Shown in pieces: positions 61,854 to 64,000 of a DNA stretch of 64,000 nt; position 1 is the stretch's first letter, and every line of letters starts with the position of its first letter. The notes beneath the pieces are model-generated. The model was not told the origin of the DNA. It ran no database searches and worked only from the letters and a program-made list of their open reading frames with translations. The position numbers and the translations under genes were made by a program. The stretch covers positions 1-64,000 of the forward strand of contig JAKQEA010000052.1 in assembly GCA_029558715.1 (NCBI GenBank), written 5' to 3'. The stretch comes from Bacteroidota bacterium. Its GTDB lineage: Bacteria; Bacteroidota; Bacteroidia; Chitinophagales; Chitinophagaceae.

Positions 61854-63821
61854 TTATATTTTAATTCTTTGTATTCTTACAGCATTAAGTATAGCCAATA
61901 ATGCTACTCCCACATCTGCTATCACCGCTTCCCATAAAGTGGCAACACCACCTGCTCCCAAAATCAATACAAATACCTTTACCGTCATAGCCAGTATGAT
62001 GTTCTGCCATACAATCCTGCGGGTTATCTTTCCAATTTTTATAGCAGAAACAATTTTATGAGGCTGGTCATTCTGAATAACAACATCTGCTGTTTCAATA
62101 GTAGCATCGCTTCCCAAACCGCCCATCGCTATACCAGCATCTGCTAACGCAACTACAGGTGCATCGTTAACCCCATCGCCCACAAAAGCTATATGTCTGC
62201 CTTCATTTTTCAGCCTTTGAACTTTTTCTACTTTACCTTCCGGCAACAAGTCTCCATAAGCATCGTCAATACCTACTTTCTTCGACACTTCATCTACCAC
62301 TGATTGCTTATCGCCGGAAAGCATAACTGTTTTGATATTGAGGCCATGCATATCCTTTACAGCTTGTACAGCATCGTCTTTTATTTCATCGGCAATTGTG
62401 ATGTAGCCAGCGTATTTGTTACTGATAGCCGTTACCACAATTGTGTCAACAATATTTTCAATTTCTGCCGGATAAGCAACATTGAATTTCTTCATCAGTT
62501 TTACATTGCCGGCAAGTATTTCTTTACCATCAATTATTCCTTTCAGACCATGCCCGGAAATTTCCTCCACCTGCTCTGCCTTTGCTCCATTGCTGATTTC
62601 ACCAGCGTATTCCGTAATAGCCTTTGCAATAGGATGAGTCGAATTTATTTCTAATGCTGCTGTTAGCTTAACCAATTCCTTTTCATCTGTGCCATTTGCC
62701 ACTACCTGCTGTACTTTAAATACACCTTTTGTGAGTGTTCCTGTTTTGTCCATGACTACGGTATTCACTTTCGTCATTACATCTAAAAAATTTCCTCCTT
62801 TAAAAAGGATTCCATTCCTGGAAGCAAGGCCAATGCCACCAAAATATCCCAAAGGAATTGATACAACCAATGCACAGGGGCAACTGATAACAAGGAAAAC
62901 TAATGCCCTGTAAAACCATGTTTGAAAATTGTAATCTGTAACAAAAAAGTACGGTACAAAGCAAAGAGCTACCGCAAGAAAGAATACAATCGGCGTATAT
63001 ACTTTTGCAAATCTTGAAATGAATAACTGCGTTTGAGACTTCCTGGCTGTTGCATCCTGCACCATTTCAAGAATTTTACTCAGCTTACTGTCTTTAAACA
63101 ACGATTTTACTTTTACTTCTGCTACAGTGTTCAGATTAATCATACCCGCCAAAATAACTTCGCCTTTATATTTTGTGTCCGGCTTACTTTCACCCGTCAG
63201 CGCTGCGGTGTTAAATGATGCTGTTTCAGATAGCAATTCGCCATCCAATGCCACTTTTTCGCCTGGTTTTATTTGAATGACTTCATCTAATTCCACAATG
63301 GAAGGATCTGCTACCAGTGGAGAGCCGTTGCGGATGACAGTCACTTCGTCTGGCCGTACATCCAGCAAAGCCTTGATGCTTCGTTTGGCATTATTCACTG
63401 CAACATCCTGGAACCATTCTCCAATCTGGTAAAACACCATGACTGCTACGCCTTCTTCATATTCGCCAATAATGAATGCACCAATGGTTGCCACACTCAT
63501 CAATACAAATTCATTAAAGAAATCGCCCCGTTTTGATTTCCGGAAAGCAAGGTCTAATACTTTGCGGCCTGCAAGTAAATAAGCAACGAGGTTGACCACA
63601 AGAGAAGGAATTTTCGGCAGCTCAATTTTGAAACCATATTCCAGCACCAGCAATACTATCAATATAAATAATGCCAGTAATAAGTCCCAATGGGTTTTCC
63701 ATCCGGCCTCGTCTTTTTCAACGCCTCCGTGGTCATGACCGTCATCGGCAGAATGAAGAGGTACAACCTTAGCTTCACTCTTTACCTCGTTTGGGGTATG
63801 TTCTTCGTGATTGTGTTCCAT
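61854..63821 (-). CDS. Heavy-metal P1B-type ATPase (Zn/Cd/Pb efflux type)
   Basis: 655 residues. The His-rich N-terminal tail (MEHNHEEHTP ... DDGHDHGG) replaces an HMA domain. About eight membrane helices surround the ion site C314-P315-C316 (VISCPCALVVSIP). The phosphorylated Asp is D358 (VVMDKTGTLTKG). HP motif is STHPIAKAI and the hinge FVGDGVNDAPVVALADAGIA. The last helices have the Zn/Cd-type pattern with an Asp near NAVRIQ. It exports Zn(II), Cd(II) or Pb(II). The next gene upstream lies six bases away. Confidence 0.9.
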   Translation of the reverse strand: MEHNHEEHTPNEVKSEAKVVPLHSADDGHDHGGVEKDEAGWKTHWDLLLALFILIVLLVLEYGFKIELPKIPSLVVNLVAYLLAGRKVLDLAFRKSKRGDFFNEFVLMSVATIGAFIIGEYEEGVAVMVFYQIGEWFQDVAVNNAKRSIKALLDVRPDEVTVIRNGSPLVADPSIVELDEVIQIKPGEKVALDGELLSETASFNTAALTGESKPDTKYKGEVILAGMINLNTVAEVKVKSLFKDSKLSKILEMVQDATARKSQTQLFISRFAKVYTPIVFFLAVALCFVPYFFVTDYNFQTWFYRALVFLVISCPCALVVSIPLGYFGGIGLASRNGILFKGGNFLDVMTKVNTVVMDKTGTLTKGVFKVQQVVANGTDEKELVKLTAALEINSTHPIAKAITEYAGEISNGAKAEQVEEISGHGLKGIIDGKEILAGNVKLMKKFNVAYPAEIENIVDTIVVTAISNKYAGYITIADEIKDDAVQAVKDMHGLNIKTVMLSGDKQSVVDEVSKKVGIDDAYGDLLPEGKVEKVQRLKNEGRHIAFVGDGVNDAPVVALADAGIAMGGLGSDATIETADVVIQNDQPHKIVSAIKIGKITRRIVWQNIILAMTVKVFVLILGAGGVATLWEAVIADVGVALLAILNAVRIQRIKI

Positions 63822-63827
63822 AATTTG

Positions 63828-64000
63828 TTAATTGATGAAAAAAGAAATAATTCCTGTACAGATTAAAACAAGACCGGTTATTATACCAGCATTATGTTCC
63901 CATTTGTGCCAGTTTAGTTTTATTAACCCTTTATATGCAATGCGTATCCAAATAAGCATACCGGCAATAGTGATGAGAGCATACAGCCCTGCAATAAGTG
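63828..64000 (-). CDS. Multi-pass membrane protein, C-terminal part (window edge)
   Basis: The minus strand is open from the window edge to the TAA at 63828-63830, giving about 56 residues. Two hydrophobic segments are visible: GLYALITIAGMLIWIRIAY, then a loop with LNWHKWEHNAG and IITGLVLICTGIISFFI. It lies six bases before the P-ATPase start, in the same operon. It may be a small metal-transport or UreH/RcnA-like membrane protein; the rest is outside the window. Confidence 0.6.
   Translation of the reverse strand, partial: LIAGLYALITIAGMLIWIRIAYKGLIKLNWHKWEHNAGIITGLVLICTGIISFFIN

Noticed and set aside
1-64000. CRISPR arrays or cas genes
   Set aside because: No regularly spaced direct repeats and no Cas-like proteins were seen on either strand.

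Overview
The window reads as a chromosomal piece of a member of the Bacteroidota, most likely Chitinophagaceae or a close relative. The DNA is AT-rich, Bacteroidota-type promoters (TTG-N19-TAnnTTTG) recur, and the genes include spondin and PKD/DNRLRE surface lipoproteins, LytTR two-component genes, DUF1111 di-heme proteins and a MobA/MobB/TraG mobilisation set. Family names come from recognising motifs by eye; no database search was run.

Chromosomal part (1-26.8 kb). It opens with the end of a spondin-domain protein and a decayed C-terminal fragment of nusG. Three surface/glycan-type genes follow (FkbM methyltransferase, TylF-like methyltransferase, PKD lipoprotein), then rplK-rplA-rplJ-rplL, a strong terminator, a convergent comEA-like gene, and rpoB-rpoC with their own promoter. 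The usual nusG-rplK-rplA-rplJ-rplL-rpoB-rpoC string is therefore broken twice. Next come an OmpH/Skp chaperone, a heptose kinase, a membrane protein, isoaspartyl peptidase, ispD, a FemAB/GNAT-like protein, an M1 peptidase, an undecaprenyl-phosphate sugar transferase coupled to a Gfo/Idh/MocA oxidoreductase, and an L,D-transpeptidase. Envelope biogenesis is the main theme.

Mobile element (from about 26.85 kb, right end outside the window). An 18-bp stretch matching the 3' end of a tRNA (tRNA-Asp-like, from memory) lies just before a tyrosine recombinase. Behind it are a DUF1016 PD-(D/E)xK nuclease, an IetAS-type protease/ATPase pair, a coupling protein, a relaxase and its accessory protein with an oriT-like inverted-repeat region, a complete type I Wadjet operon (radC-jetA-jetB-jetC-jetD) with an extra PD-(D/E)xK nuclease gene, cargo (acetyltransferase, hydrolase, ankyrin protein, beta-barrel-like protein, dioxygenase-like fusion, LytS/LytR pair), then DUF932 and ssb. 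With no type IV secretion channel genes visible, this looks like an integrative mobilisable element carrying anti-plasmid and anti-phage functions.

Between ssb and a DUF262-HNH (GmrSD-like) gene lies a gene-free stretch of about 500 bp packed with perfect inverted repeats. It is the most unusual non-coding feature here. The DUF262 gene overlaps a small unrecognised partner whose motif resembles a degenerate PD-(D/E)xK site.

Metal region (56.7-64 kb). A porin, a Rieske protein and a di-heme DUF1111 protein are divergent from a DtxR regulator, with a DtxR-type operator between them. An ArsR-MerTP-GDCCVxC operon (perfect promoter/operator, apparently leaderless) and a Zn/Cd/Pb-type P-ATPase follow, with one more membrane protein cut by the window edge.
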